A stretch of 64,000 bases of DNA from Stigonema ocellatum SAG 48.90 = DSM 106950 (GTDB taxonomy: Bacteria > Cyanobacteriota > Cyanobacteriia > Cyanobacteriales > Nostocaceae). Position 1 is the stretch's first letter, and every line of letters begins with the position of its first letter. The notes beneath the pieces are model-generated. The model did not search any database, was not told the DNA's origin, and was given only the letters and a program-made list of their open reading frames with translations. This document shows, piece after piece, positions 26,367 through 35,214 of the stretch. The position numbers and the translations under genes are program-made. Location of the stretch: NCBI GenBank assembly GCA_016903675.1, contig JADQBA010000030.1, positions 1-64,000 of the forward strand, given 5' to 3'.

Positions 26367-27743
26367 CTACAGATTATCAATTTTTAATTGTTGACAGAGT
26401 CTTTCTGTAAAATAGCTTCTAGAAGAATTTTTTTTCATACTTTGAGCCTCTGCTTCAGCCTGGGAAATTACGCTGGTAATTTGTTCATTCAGGACTAGTG
26501 TAATTTCACCTTCTAAAGTGGCAAGGCGTTCTGGGGTAGAATAGTTCTTGGCTAGTTCGATGACGTGCGATCGCAGTATCACTAAAAGTTGCTGTTGGAC
26601 ATCGGCGCGAAATTCCTTGAGTTTCAGCAAGCGAGTCACTGCATCCTGTGCGCGTAGTCCCAAACGCTGGGCAATTTCTGCCATCGGCACTTTCTCGCAG
26701 TGAGATAAGTGGAGTGCTGTTAGGAACTTTCTTGCCTTTTCCTCGTCCTTACGTTTTAGTTGTCTCACCCGTGATTGAATCGTCATTGTCAATGCTTGAT
26801 CTAAGCTTGCTTGAAACTGCGGACGATAAGATTCTAAAAACTCAACTTGTTCCTGTTGATCCCAAGAGTTAGTATCAGGGGACGGGATACGCTCCAGTAA
26901 GCTATTATAGTTATTACCAGCAGCATCCAGAGATTCTGTGGGGACATAACCACCCCGCACATGAATCCGGTACTGTCGCAGACGGTTAGCGAGGTTTTGC
27001 AGTTGTCTCATCACAATTTCACTCTCCAGCTTCTGGTTAGTCTTACCTTCGAGACGTTGGGAGATTTGTTGCAGTTGTTGAGTTGTTGGTATGGTACATT
27101 GTACCCTACTTCTACTAGAACGTTGTTGCAGGCGATCGGCACGGTAGACAGCGTGATAACCTTCTAAAAGTCGTTGCGCTTGCTGAATTTCCGTAGGTGT
27201 GAGAGAGTGAAATTCGCCTAAAATTCGCGGTAGCTGTTTTGGTTGGGTATCGTTGAGAATCGCCCAGTCACTCATAAGATAAACTCCGCACTCCAGCAAA
27301 AACCGACTTAGTGCTGGATGATGTTTTACCCTTCTGCTTGTCCAGGTTGCGAGACTGCTTTGTTCTGGGTCAAAACTCTGTAAAATTTCCCTAGAAAAGC
27401 AATTATAGGACGTTGACGGTTGTAAGCTGCCATCGTCATCGAGGACATATGGCAGTAAGTCACCACAGGTGAACCCATGAACAGCACCAAACTGGGTTGC
27501 TAGTTGTAAGCAAACTTGCTCAATTTCCCAGGAGATGAAGCAGAGTAGACAACGTTCTGCTATCAAGTGTCTTTCACTATTGGCAGTATCCCTTACCCAT
27601 CTTAGTAACTGTTGCTGGATATTGTCAGAAGACACATCAGCTAACACCGAGGCTACAAACGCTTTGGCTGGTGCAATCTCCAGGATTTGGCGATTTCCAA
27701 GCGCATCAATTCTCACGCATTTCCAGTATTTTGATTTAGCCAT
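26367..27743 (-). CDS. sigma-70-like / HTH regulatory protein
   Basis: 458 residues from the ATG at 27743. An upstream in-frame extension would run into the MITE at 27761 and is rejected. The C-terminal ~110 residues contain LHLSHCEKVPMAEIAQRLGL, a sigma region-4-like HTH, followed by a long helical tail. The N-terminal two thirds are helical and not diagnostic. Genes of this type precede DUF1822 and CHASE2 genes in cyanobacteria and are often labelled sigma-70 family; I regard that as likely but not proven. It heads the probable operon 27743-21341. Confidence 0.6.
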   Translation of the reverse strand: MAKSKYWKCVRIDALGNRQILEIAPAKAFVASVLADVSSDNIQQQLLRWVRDTANSERHLIAERCLLCFISWEIEQVCLQLATQFGAVHGFTCGDLLPYVLDDDGSLQPSTSYNCFSREILQSFDPEQSSLATWTSRRVKHHPALSRFLLECGVYLMSDWAILNDTQPKQLPRILGEFHSLTPTEIQQAQRLLEGYHAVYRADRLQQRSSRSRVQCTIPTTQQLQQISQRLEGKTNQKLESEIVMRQLQNLANRLRQYRIHVRGGYVPTESLDAAGNNYNSLLERIPSPDTNSWDQQEQVEFLESYRPQFQASLDQALTMTIQSRVRQLKRKDEEKARKFLTALHLSHCEKVPMAEIAQRLGLRAQDAVTRLLKLKEFRADVQQQLLVILRSHVIELAKNYSTPERLATLEGEITLVLNEQITSVISQAEAEAQSMKKNSSRSYFTERLCQQLKIDNL

Positions 27744-27760
27744 TAACTTTGGATAATTCA

Positions 27761-27842
27761 CATCTTGCACCAGCCCGCATCCGCCTGGGACTTGAAGTCC
27801 CAGGCTAATAGCATAAGTCCTCTAAAAGAGGACTGAATGAGT
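27761..27842. mobile_element. MITE-G, truncated copy
   Basis: ACATCTTGCACCAGCCCGCATCCGCCTGGGACTTGAAGTCCCAGG and AAGTCCTCTAAAAGAGGACT match the middle of 34947-35154 with the outer A/T-rich part deleted. Confidence 0.78.
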
Positions 27843-28084
27843 TTTTTCCTCTACACCCCTGTGTTATGACTCAAATATTTTCCCTCCTGTGGTCTGAATT
27901 CGTCATTAATTTTTACATCTAGGCTGATTGAGGTTATGCAGTTTTGCCGGGAGGAATGGGCGCTACGTGACTGGGGACAGGGAAAGAAAATTTTTCAAGA
28001 TTTGGTTGGGGTTTAAATCCCTCTTCCCCAGTCCCTAGCGATAAGGCGATCGCTACTAGTGGTTCGGCAAACCAAGCAAAGTTG

Positions 28085-28143
28085 GTTTGTAGTGAGGACT
28101 TTAGTCCTCAAAAATAAGAGGACTAAAGTCCTCACTACGAACG
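28085..28143. repeat. inverted repeat GTAGTGAGGACTTTAGTCCTC
   Basis: TAGTGAGGACTTTAGTCCTC, short spacer, GAGGACTAAAGTCCTCACTA: a 20-bp stem. It lies downstream of the sigma-like gene region and could terminate transcription of neither gene specifically. Confidence 0.85.
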
Positions 28144-28189
28144 TCGTAGGGGATCCCTTGTCCCCCTCATCCCCCCGTCCCCAGTTAAT

Positions 28190-30688
28190 TCATCGCCATT
28201 CACCCAAAAACGTAAACGCCGACCAAAAATAAGGATTGCGCCACTTCTCCATCTGCCACATTTTCAACTGCGTTGCTCGCAAAGCCTCCGAGGCGGGCTT
28301 TCGATTTTGCCACATTTGCTGGTAGAATTCTCGCATAAACTCAGATGTGCCTTTATCGCTCACCTGCCACAACGATACCACTAACCGTTCTCCACCTGCA
28401 TACATTAGCCCTCTTGTCAAGCCCACCAACCCTTCACCTTGGATTTCCTTACCCAGACCAGTTTCGCAAGCACTCAGCACAATTAAATCGGCAGGATAAT
28501 CAAGGTTAAATAAGTCGGCAAGTCGCAGATATCCCCGGATGTCCTTGCCTTGTTTATCCACTAGAGAAAGAACAATACCTGATAACTCTGGGTTTTCGTC
28601 ATTCACAAAGCCGTGAGTAGCAAAGTGTAAAATGCGGAATTGATTCAGGGCGCTGCTAGTTGCCCAAGTGTAGTTAGCATCAAAATCAAAGACTTGCAAA
28701 CTGTTGGAGCCTGGTACGAGGTTGAAAATTGTCTGTGCTTCAGTGCGAGTACCTAAAAGTCGCTGCCAACCTTGACGATTGAGAATATCAGCAGAACGCT
28801 TGAGGGCAGAGCGTTCTAGCTGCAAGTCAAGGGAGTCTGGTTGTTTTTGTTGCTTGTTTTGGGCGCTGTTGACACGTTCATCAGTAGCAGTGTATACTGG
28901 GTCAGCGAGGATAGCTAAGGCTTTGGGTGCAACTTTGCGTGTGGGGCGTTCTTGGCGTTGAATGGCGATCGTTGAGGCGGAAGGGAGATTGACAATTTCG
29001 TGGTTCACAAATAGCGGTTGGTAATCAAACTTGTTCTGTGGTGAATCCTGATCTGAACAAACACGAATACCACTACCAACACAGGAAGTATCTTTTTCTT
29101 TTTGTTTTTCTTGGGAAAAACTGACCTCTTTCTCAACCCCGACCTTGGTAGGAGAGACGTTACATGTAACGTCGAGACAGTGACCGTTTCCTTGAAAAGA
29201 AGTCTTTTGGGAGCTTAAATCAGCCAATGCCGTAAAGGGAATGTATTGCAAAGCACCATCTGCAACAATGACTAAGCGTTTTTTCCCCAATTTATCCTTT
29301 ACGGGTGCGAGGATAAGTTGACTAAGTTCCTTTGCTGCGACATCAATTCGCCAAGTTTTGATACCCGCACAGGGATTGTCTTTATTAGTTACAGAAGGTG
29401 GTTTAGAAGTGTTCCGGCTGATGAGACAAAATAAATTAACAGCAGTTTTCTCTATCTCTTGTTTTTTGGGAAGGGAGTAGGTGTTGAGAGAATTGGGAGA
29501 AACCACCCACAGATAGCTGTGTTTTTTACCCAAGGAATACTCTAACAGCAGAGTGTCTTGATCCAATTGTTGCTGAATTTGCCGTAAAACCAGGGGTTGG
29601 GGATACTTCAGGCTGGCATATTTCGGGTTACTGGCACGGAGTTTTGTCTCCAGTTCCTTTTGTTGACGCAAGAGTTCATCGATTTCTGTGTGGAATTTCT
29701 CAGCATTGGCTTTAAAAATGGGGTCTTTAATTTTATTGCTGTTAACTATTTCAAACCGTGCTTTCTCTTTACCATCAATTAAAGCTTGCAAGCGACGTTC
29801 CTCTGCTAAGAGTTCGGGATTTGCACCTTTGCGGATATTAGCGCGTGCTTCGGTTAACAGTTCTAAAAGTCCCCTAGCGCGAGAACCTTCACTGGTATTG
29901 AGGGCTAATGCATCGTATCCAATGTCTGGTTGTTTTTTGTGGAGTTCCATCAACAGGTCGATTTTGAATTTGTAATAACCTTGAACAGATGCAAAATAGG
30001 TGCTTTGGAGGTCAATGTCAGTATATGTTTTGCGTAAATCTTCAAGAATTTGGATAGCGCTTTCGATTTGTTTAAGTGCTGCTTGGAGATTACCTGCAAT
30101 GCGTTCTAAATCAGCAAGATTCCATAGGGTTGTTGCTTCCCTGGCTTTATCCCCCACTTCCTTGCTTAGGGGCAAAGATTGATTGTAAAACTTCAGCGCC
30201 TGCTGTTTGTCTCCTAAATCGTCGTAGACACTGCCTATATTGCTGAGGGTTGTTGCTTCCCCGGCTTTATCCCCCACTTCCTTCCTCAGGGGCAAAGATT
30301 GATTGTAAAACTTCAGCGCCTGCTGTTTGTCTCCTAATGAGGAGAAGACATGACCGATATTGTTGAGGGTTCTTGCTTCCTGGGCTTTATTCCCCACTTT
30401 TTGCCACAATTTTAGCGCTTCAACCCATTTAACAATTGCCTGTCTCAGTGATTCTGCTGTTCTTTTTTTATAAAAAGCCATTCCTTCATCAAAGGCTTTT
30501 TGTGCTGCTGCACGAGTCCCATTTTGGCTGGTTGTTCCAGGCTGCTGTGCCATTTTCCACCCATAATTCCCCATGCTAGCGGCTGTTGATTTCGATAGCA
30601 AGACTAGGAAGACAAATAAAGCTACCACACCATAAGTCAATGTAGAAAGTTGTCGCCGCACCTGTTGAGTTTCCTGATGGTTGTTCAT
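28190..30688 (-). CDS. TPR-CHAT protein with N-terminal membrane anchor
   Basis: 832 residues. The N-terminal helix (LTYGVVALFVFLVLLSK) is followed by two to four TPRs (LNNIGHVFSSLGDKQQALKF), a coiled-coil helical linker (residues ~210-370) and a CHAT domain with FRILHFATHGFVND and LIVLSACETGLGKEIQGEG. Both dyad residues are present. It differs from the 11179/20101 type in having fewer TPRs and a ~60-residue Cys-containing insertion (DVTCNVSPTK, CVGSGIRVCSD) inside the CHAT fold. Two 120-bp units at 30152-30390 are near-identical TPR repeats. Confidence 0.9.
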   Translation of the reverse strand: MNNHQETQQVRRQLSTLTYGVVALFVFLVLLSKSTAASMGNYGWKMAQQPGTTSQNGTRAAAQKAFDEGMAFYKKRTAESLRQAIVKWVEALKLWQKVGNKAQEARTLNNIGHVFSSLGDKQQALKFYNQSLPLRKEVGDKAGEATTLSNIGSVYDDLGDKQQALKFYNQSLPLSKEVGDKAREATTLWNLADLERIAGNLQAALKQIESAIQILEDLRKTYTDIDLQSTYFASVQGYYKFKIDLLMELHKKQPDIGYDALALNTSEGSRARGLLELLTEARANIRKGANPELLAEERRLQALIDGKEKARFEIVNSNKIKDPIFKANAEKFHTEIDELLRQQKELETKLRASNPKYASLKYPQPLVLRQIQQQLDQDTLLLEYSLGKKHSYLWVVSPNSLNTYSLPKKQEIEKTAVNLFCLISRNTSKPPSVTNKDNPCAGIKTWRIDVAAKELSQLILAPVKDKLGKKRLVIVADGALQYIPFTALADLSSQKTSFQGNGHCLDVTCNVSPTKVGVEKEVSFSQEKQKEKDTSCVGSGIRVCSDQDSPQNKFDYQPLFVNHEIVNLPSASTIAIQRQERPTRKVAPKALAILADPVYTATDERVNSAQNKQQKQPDSLDLQLERSALKRSADILNRQGWQRLLGTRTEAQTIFNLVPGSNSLQVFDFDANYTWATSSALNQFRILHFATHGFVNDENPELSGIVLSLVDKQGKDIRGYLRLADLFNLDYPADLIVLSACETGLGKEIQGEGLVGLTRGLMYAGGERLVVSLWQVSDKGTSEFMREFYQQMWQNRKPASEALRATQLKMWQMEKWRNPYFWSAFTFLGEWR

Positions 30689-31411
30689 TTTTGTACTGCT
30701 TTTTATATTTACAAGTCAATATACTTCTCAGGGTTCCACCGGTTATGCAGTTTTGCTAAAACTTCGACTTGTCAGTAATACCGTTTCTATATGAAGCTGC
30801 ATATATAGCGGTTTGCGAGTCAGTAGTTCTGTGGTAGGGGCGCAAGGCATTGCGCCCCTACAATTAGGTGTGCCTCATCCGGTTGAAATCCGCTATAATT
30901 GGCCTGCGTTTGCCCTCTTTGTTCGTGTAGCCTCCCAGCTTCCAGCCTGAGGGTGTTAATGTGCAGTCTCACATAGAATTGGTATAACTTAGCACAAATA
31001 ATCGTTACTGGTTTGTAGTAGCGTTACTACGAACAGAGTACAGAAATTTTACGCTACAGAACAAGACGCTTCACAAGGGATGTTCGCGAGATAGGGGTTA
31101 CGCCGGGACTACGTGCAAATTGGGACACGTTGTAAAGTTTTATGAAAGGGAAAAGGGGACTGGGATTGGGTCCAAAGGGAAACCCCATACTTAAAAGCAG
31201 GGGTTTCTAACTTGGAGATATTAAGTAGATCGGCACAGAAAAACCGAACTATATGAATGCAAGTAAGGGTTTGTAGTAGCTCCGTGGGCGCTCATATCTA
31301 GGGCGCTGAAGCGCAACTACAAACCTTTAATTATTCACGCCGACCTACTTAAAGTTATTGACACCAAAATAGAACCTTTACCGATAATTTGTATTTTTGA
31401 GGGCTACCCAG
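30689..31411. other. repeat-bearing intergenic stretch
   Basis: No gene seen. 30795-30905 holds a degenerate repeat with TATAGCGG ... GGTGTGCCTCATCC shared with 21183-21215 (inverted). 31046-31078 shares TACAGAACAAGACGCTTCAC with 18084-18103. 31256-31320 is a GTTTGTAGTAGC...GCTGAAGCGCAACTACAAAC palindrome. Confidence 0.7.
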
Positions 31412-31651
31412 ATGACCAAAACAACGACCCAGATACCCGTTAGCGAGTTAATTCCAATCCCAATCGCGATCGCTTATCGCGATTGGGAGCGCTTTAAAGA
31501 AGTTGAATTCCAATTCGTTGCACAACACGGTGTAGAGGCTTGGGAAGATTTTTTCGCCCGACGACTAAAGCCAGCATTAGATAAAGAATCTGACCGATGG
31601 TTACTAGTTCAATGGTGTAGCTTAGGTTTTGTAGTGAAGGATGTAGCTTGA
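31412..31651 (+). CDS. small protein of unknown function
   Basis: 79 residues from the ATG at 31412. The composition is coherent (AYRDWERFKEVEFQFVAQHG, VEAWEDFFARRLKPALDKES), acidic/aromatic and probably helical. I do not recognise a family. An upstream TTG-initiated extension is less likely. It stands alone between repeat clusters. Confidence 0.45.
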   Translation: MTKTTTQIPVSELIPIPIAIAYRDWERFKEVEFQFVAQHGVEAWEDFFARRLKPALDKESDRWLLVQWCSLGFVVKDVA

Positions 31652-31746
31652 TGCCCGAAGAGTTGGTCATCACACGATTCCCCCCTCGCCGCATCCTCCC
31701 ATCAAGCCGAACGCGATCGCCTTGAGTTGACAGACGGGATTAACCG

Positions 31747-31891
31747 CAATACCCGTGGATGAATGGAATCTCTTAGCAGCAAGAGGGGGCTATTTCATTG
31801 TCATTATCGCCCTCAAGATAGCCCTCAACGGGCACCCCTCTCCCAATTTGGGAGAGGGGCTAGGGGTGAGGGCTTTCATTCACGGGTATTG
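31747..31891. mobile_element. MITE-C, full copy
   Basis: 145 bp with inverted ends CAATACCCGTGGATGAA and TTCATTCACGGGTATTG, and inner CCCCTCTCCCAATTTGGGAG. It matches 16672-16814 over its length. Confidence 0.85.
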
Positions 31892-31949
31892 GGATTAACC
31901 GCATCTTGCAGTACCTGAGCGATGCCCCAAGGGGGCAAGCCTCTTAACT

Positions 31950-32055
31950 GACATCTTGCACCTTCCATAGGGAGAGCTGGTGGGCAGTGCCCACCCTACG
32001 TAATCATAGGGTTTTTAGGCTTTGATTTTTGCAACAAGACAGTGGTGCAAGATCT
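31950..32055. mobile_element. MITE-B copy
   Basis: ACATCTTGCACC to GGTGCAAGATCTGA with the central TGGGCAGTGCCCACC; a close relative of 7005-7116 in the same orientation. The following 32056-32425 has a 14-bp tandem repeat but no gene I can support. Confidence 0.8.
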
Positions 32056-32143
32056 GAGCCGAAGAACGATCGCCTCGGATGCGTAAGCGTTGCGAGTAAA
32101 GCGAAACGCAGATCGCAACATCCTTACGAAACACATTTTCCCC

Positions 32144-32182
32144 CTACACCCCTGAAACTACACCCCTGAAACTACACCCCTC
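32144..32182. repeat. tandem 14-bp repeat CTACACCCCTGAAA
   Basis: Two and two-thirds exact units. Confidence 0.9.
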
Positions 32183-32425
32183 TTTGTGCTTACACGACTT
32201 TGGTCTCGAAGAAGCGGTTGGCAGGGCGTGCCAGTCCAATCTACGCCCTTACCGATTCACGCGGTCTATCAGCGTGGTCGATTTATCAGGGCAAAAGTGC
32301 GGTGCTAAATCCGTGGGTATTAGACTAAGTGTAGCGAATGCAAACATAAATCCTCAAATGCTTGTAAACATTGGGAATGTAGCATTATTTTGTTTCCAGG
32401 TGGTAGCCTGCGATATCTTCGATTT

Positions 32426-33346
32426 ATGACCTCGGAATTCCCAATCCTACTTGTCACACAAAAAGCTTATGAAGCATCCTCAAATGAAACTTTAGGTAGC
32501 AAATATAAGTTTTGGTTTTACTATGAAGAACTTGGTCGTTGTCTTTATAAGCAAAGCCGAGCAAACCTGGGGGAAGATTGGGCAGAAAAAGTCGCATCAG
32601 AATTATGCGAACTATTGGGACTTCCCCATGCTGTTTACGAATTGGCTTCGACTTGGTCCGGCGATCGCGGTGTAGTCTCACCCAACTTTTTACCACCAGG
32701 GGGGACGCTTGTTCATGGTAACGAACTTCTTGCCTCAATTGTGCCGAACTACCGTGCGTTTGGGACTTATGGCATATCACAACATACAATAGATATAGTG
32801 CTGAGAGTGATTGCAGGCGAATCGGTAAATTTACCTATTGATTGGACACCGCCCTCTGGCATCCAAAGAGCAGTAGATGTGTTTGTTGGCTATCTTCTGC
32901 TAGATGCGTGGATTGGCAATGGCGATCGCCACCACGAAAACTGGGGGATTGTCCGAATGAAAACAGCATCGACCTCAGAAGAAACGGAACATCTAGCACC
33001 TACTTACGACCATGCCTCAAGTTTAGGACGCGACCTCTGTGACTCTCAAAGACAGAAACGCTCAGTTCCGGCTTATGTAAACAAATGTTTCTCAGCGTTT
33101 TATAGCAGTGTTGATGATAGAAAGACTCTTAAAACTTTTGATGCGTTCTCACTCGTTGCTAATCGCTATCCCAAAGCAGCTTGTGTCTGGTTGGCGCAAC
33201 TTGAAAATATTTCAAAAGCCAATATTTTAGATATTTTTAATCGCATTAGCCGCTCGCGCATCTCTCCCGAAGCTAGTAATTTTGCTCAGTCCATTCTTGA
33301 ACTCAATAAATACAGGTTACTTACCTTGAGGGAAACACTATCTTGA
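32426..33346 (+). CDS. HipA-like Ser/Thr kinase-fold protein
   Basis: 306 residues from the ATG at 32426. The C-terminal kinase core is HipA/phosphatidylinositol-kinase-like: the catalytic loop WIGNGDRHHENWG (Asp and Asn of HxDxxxxN type) and the metal-binding Asp in LAPTYDHASSLG. The N-terminus (YKFWFYYEELGRCLYKQS) would form the nucleotide-binding lobe. A HipA N-subdomain is not present here; a similar segment begins the next gene, which overlaps by 4 nt (TTGA). It is probably the kinase of a split HipA-like toxin-antitoxin or defence module. Confidence 0.78.
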   Translation: MTSEFPILLVTQKAYEASSNETLGSKYKFWFYYEELGRCLYKQSRANLGEDWAEKVASELCELLGLPHAVYELASTWSGDRGVVSPNFLPPGGTLVHGNELLASIVPNYRAFGTYGISQHTIDIVLRVIAGESVNLPIDWTPPSGIQRAVDVFVGYLLLDAWIGNGDRHHENWGIVRMKTASTSEETEHLAPTYDHASSLGRDLCDSQRQKRSVPAYVNKCFSAFYSSVDDRKTLKTFDAFSLVANRYPKAACVWLAQLENISKANILDIFNRISRSRISPEASNFAQSILELNKYRLLTLRETLS

Positions 33347-34125
33347 AGACAACGAAAACATTATTTTTAGCTTGGCAAGACCCTATTAATCGCTTTTGGT
33401 TTCCCATTGGTCGGTTAACATTTGCCCAAGGTATCTATCAATTTGTCTATACCCAAGGTGTAAAAGAAGCTCAAGAGAGATCTGCTTTTAAACCTTTGTC
33501 TTCGTTTCCGCGCTTAGATGAAATTTATACATCAAATCACTTATTTCCGGTGTTTGCTAATCGGTTAATGTCGCGTTCTCGTCCTGATTATTCAAGTTTT
33601 ATTGAATGGCTCAATATTCCGAATGATGAAAACGACCCAATTACAATTTTAGCCCGTAGTGGTGGAGAACGAGAAACAGATACACTCGCCGTTTTTCCTT
33701 GTCCAGAAGTTGATGAACTTGGACAATACCATCTTTACTTTTTCTCCCATGGGCTGCAACATCTGCCAAGCAGTACCATTGAGCGGATTAATCAGCTTGA
33801 ATCTGGGGAAAAGTTGTGGCTTGCTCACGAATTTCAAAATTCCTACGATTCTCAGGCTTTAATTTTCAACACAAGAGACCACTACATTGTCGGTTATTGT
33901 CCGCGATATTTGCTGGCAGAAATTTTTGAGTTGCTTCGGGAAAATTCTAACTTAGATGTGCAGGTAGAGCGTGTAAATAAACCTTCAACTCCGCTCCAAT
34001 TTCGCCTGTTGTGTAAAATGAGTGTTGATGCAGCAGATGATTTTCACCCATTTTCAAGTTCTCAGTATCAGCCTCTCATTACAGAGATTGCGACTGCGAT
34101 AAAATACGAAAGTTCAAATTTTTAG
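33343..34125 (+). CDS. HIRAN domain protein with HipA-N-like segment
   Basis: 260 residues starting at TTG 33343, which overlaps the kinase stop (TTGA). Residues ~1-100 (FWFPIGRLTF, IYTSNHLFPVFANRLMSRSRPDY) resemble the HipA N-terminal subdomain. Residues ~130-240 match HIRAN (HLYFFSHGLQHLP, GEKLWLAHEFQNSYDSQALI, YIVGYCPRYLLAEI), a domain that binds DNA ends or damaged DNA. Coupling with the kinase suggests a two-protein unit in which HIRAN supplies DNA or stress recognition. Confidence 0.78.
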   Translation: MKTTKTLFLAWQDPINRFWFPIGRLTFAQGIYQFVYTQGVKEAQERSAFKPLSSFPRLDEIYTSNHLFPVFANRLMSRSRPDYSSFIEWLNIPNDENDPITILARSGGERETDTLAVFPCPEVDELGQYHLYFFSHGLQHLPSSTIERINQLESGEKLWLAHEFQNSYDSQALIFNTRDHYIVGYCPRYLLAEIFELLRENSNLDVQVERVNKPSTPLQFRLLCKMSVDAADDFHPFSSSQYQPLITEIATAIKYESSNF

Positions 34126-34541
34126 CGATCGCTTTTTCTCAAAAATTCATCATCAGAGGTAGCCGTGGCTACATAAATGGCTTGTGAGTTATCAGTAAAT
34201 GTTGTAGAAAATACTATTTTATTGCCAAACACAGAGTCAGGTAGAAAAATGAAAGAGCTTTAAAACTCTTTCTCTTTGCGCCTTTACGCGCGTGTAAATT
34301 CATACCGTGATTCAGCAACGCCTGATTCCTATATGTCAATTAGATTTTTTGGCAAATTTTGTGAGGTAGATTCAGTTCTCAAAGTTCCTATATTTACCAT
34401 GACTAATGTCACATGCAGTATCCCCACTACAGTCATGAATAAGTTAGTAGCTTTGTCACTACTTACCAAGAAATTAGACTCTTAAGATAGTGAGTATCAA
34501 CCACAGAGTCAAACAATCTCGCTCAAGGAAAGTTAAGTAGT
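34126..34541. other. intergenic stretch without a supported gene
   Basis: GAAAGAGCTTTAAAACTCTTTC at 34250-34271 forms a short hairpin after the HIRAN gene. An open stretch at 34276-34485 includes repeat-like TTTACGCGCGTGTAAA and lacks a ribosome site. Confidence 0.5.
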
Positions 34542-34766
34542 ATGAAAAAGATAATTGCAGGTACAATAATTGCTATTCCTTTAATGATGACTACTTTTGG
34601 AACAAAAGCTGACGCATCAGAGGTTTTTGTAAATCGGGGTGTTCACCCAATTGCGTCTAGATCAGAATTTATTGCACAAGCTAAGCACCGTGTATTAGTT
34701 CCTGGGCATTGGGAGTCCAGAAATCACCGTCGGGCATGGGTTAAAGCACACTATGAGTGGAGATAG
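34542..34766 (+). CDS. small exported protein
   Basis: 74 residues: signal peptide (MKKIIAGTIIAIPLMMTTFG, cleavage after ADA) and a short basic/aromatic mature part ending VPGHWESRNHRRAWVKAHYEWR. This is reminiscent of the YxxPGHW-type repeats of small periplasmic proteins. The ribosome site AAGGAAAG lies 12 bp upstream. It is followed by a terminator-like hairpin at 34827-34856. Function unknown. Confidence 0.7.
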   Translation: MKKIIAGTIIAIPLMMTTFGTKADASEVFVNRGVHPIASRSEFIAQAKHRVLVPGHWESRNHRRAWVKAHYEWR

Positions 34767-34826
34767 TAGGACTTATTGATAGAGGCTTTGTCGTTGCTGG
34801 CATCAACACATAAATAGCTGAATCGC

Positions 34827-34856
34827 CTGGTTGCTTCTATGCAACGGGCTTTTTTA
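34827..34856 (+). terminator. probable rho-independent terminator
   Basis: GTTGC-TTCTAT-GCAAC stem-loop with weaker outer pairs, followed by GGGCTTTTTTATT; 61 bp after the small exported protein. Confidence 0.55.
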
Positions 34857-34946
34857 TTGGGCGTTGCATAATTGCGGGATGATTTTGGAATTTGCATTGC
34901 TCTATAATCACCGTGTCACCGCGTCAAAGTTTCTGTGCGGAGCCTC

Positions 34947-35154
34947 ACATCTTGCACCAGCCAGATACCACATCAAAAAAAATACTCAGTATTTAATGGT
35001 TTTTTGACTGCGCCCGCATCCGCCTGGGACTTGAAGTCCCAGGCTTATAGCATAAGTCCTCTAAGAGAGGACTTTTGGAAGTTATGGGATAAATGTAAAT
35101 TTTATGACTTTTGATTTTGTAAATTGTGGTTTGTACTTAGAAGTGCAAGATATA
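34947..35154. mobile_element. MITE-G copy 1
   Basis: 208 bp from ACATCTTGCACC to TGCAAGATATA, with inner hairpins TGGGACTTGAAGTCCCA and AGTCCTCTAAGAGAGGACT. An inverted, ~95% identical copy is at 40188-40395. Confidence 0.9.
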
Positions 35155-35158
35155 AGCT

Positions 35159-35214
35159 ACTCCCCATTCCCCATTCCCTACTCCCCACTCCCCACTCCCC
35201 ACTCCCCATTCCCC
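35159..35214. repeat. C-rich tandem heptamers
   Basis: CTCCCCATTCCCCATTCCC and CTCCCCACTCCCCACTCCCC; the complement of the repeat at 1-165 and 36455-36491. It abuts the stop codon of the TPR gene. Confidence 0.9.

Noticed and set aside
32184..32429. 81-codon open frame before the HipA-like kinase
   Set aside because: It starts in a tandem repeat, has no ribosome site or family resemblance, and overlaps the kinase start; may be a decayed gene but not supportable.
34276..34485. 69-codon open frame on the plus strand
   Set aside because: Begins in repeat-like sequence (TTTACGCGCGTGTAAA); no ribosome site or recognised similarity.
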